From positions 1 to 32,399 of the forward strand of contig JAGZWV010000016.1 in the NCBI GenBank assembly GCA_018378775.1: a stretch of 32,399 nucleotides of DNA. Direction: 5' to 3'. Positions 32,115 to 32,399 of the stretch are shown here, piece after piece. Below the pieces are notes generated by a model. The model was not told where the DNA came from. It did no database searches and saw only the letters and a list, made by a program, of their open reading frames with translations. How positions within the stretch are numbered: the stretch's first letter is position 1; the number at the start of each line of letters is the position of its first letter. The stretch comes from Collinsella sp. Lineage in GTDB: Bacteria > Actinomycetota > Coriobacteriia > Coriobacteriales > Coriobacteriaceae. A program made the translations under genes and the position numbers.

Positions 32115-32399
32115 TTACCTGACAAAGCGAAAATCATTCCTCAGCACCGCAGGCCATTCTGCCGCCTATTGGCGAATGGGCACCCTATTTTATTAATCTT
32201 CTTACTGCGCCGACACCCCATCAACCACGTCCTCCGCCCACGCCGACCCCAAGGCCGTAAACGCAGGGAATCCGCAGGGCGCGACGGGGTTTCTCCCCAG
32301 AACATTCCGCACTGATATCTTCTGTATTGAAGACGTCGATGGTGCACCCGTATACCATTGACGTCGACACCATCAGATGCGGACCGCGCGGTGACCCCA
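32115..32399. other. Right-end interval without a convincing gene
   Basis: No ribosome-site-supported frame was found. A minus-strand frame ending at 32202 and open from about 32365 has protein-like composition near its end (GFPAFTALGSAWAEDVV) but lacks a start codon. It may be a gene remnant. Direct repeats GACGTCGA occur near 32333 and 32364. Confidence 0.4.

Noticed and set aside
32141..32347. 68-codon minus-strand open frame
   Set aside because: It is arginine-rich, has no ribosome binding site and shows no recognisable motif.

Overview
The window looks like chromosomal DNA of a gut actinobacterium of the class Coriobacteriia, most likely Collinsella or a close relative. The evidence is the GC-rich sequence, a lysyl-tRNA synthetase with a fused C-terminal tRNA-binding domain, the actinobacterial style of sortase pilus locus, and the protein sequences themselves. 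The genus is inferred from recall, with no search run. Nearly every gene lies on the minus strand. The exceptions are tRNA-Val and a broken sirtuin near the right end.

Positions 1-12443 are housekeeping genes read right to left: asnB, murE, a HAD-family phosphatase, murI, rph, rdgB, dtd, veg, ispE, tRNA-Pro, tatA, greA, lysS, then the first 40 codons of an unrecognised acidic protein. They cover asparagine and peptidoglycan precursor synthesis, RNA and nucleotide quality control, isoprenoid synthesis, Tat export and lysine charging. Several hairpin terminators divide this run into short transcription units.

Positions 12444-13317 hold tRNA-Val on the plus strand, followed by about 600 bases without a gene. 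This gap contains a partial tandem copy of the tRNA 3' end with its own terminator, a hairpin-rich insert, and a 218-bp element bounded by 30-bp inverted repeats, which resembles a MITE. Positions 13318-18332 are the arginine operon argC-argJ-argB-argD, preceded by a plausible pair of ArgR boxes. Two tandem flavin-nucleotide-binding paralogues follow (18467-19375). Next comes a complete ECF vitamin transporter (RibU-like S component, fused double EcfA ATPase, EcfT) under an FMN riboswitch, so riboflavin is the predicted substrate.

Positions 23004-29463 are a sortase-dependent pilus operon: a 1105-residue tip adhesin with LPLTG, a backbone pilin with LPMTG, and a class C sortase. A run of nine G lies just after the adhesin's signal peptide and could make it phase-variable. 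Upstream is an AT-rich 527-bp region with palindromes and a spaced inverted repeat. Beyond it is an AlbA_2/ATPase/winged-helix regulator whose own promoter is covered by repeated CAACGATT half-sites. The right end carries a 5'-truncated class M-like sirtuin that starts at a strong hairpin, then 285 bases with no convincing gene.
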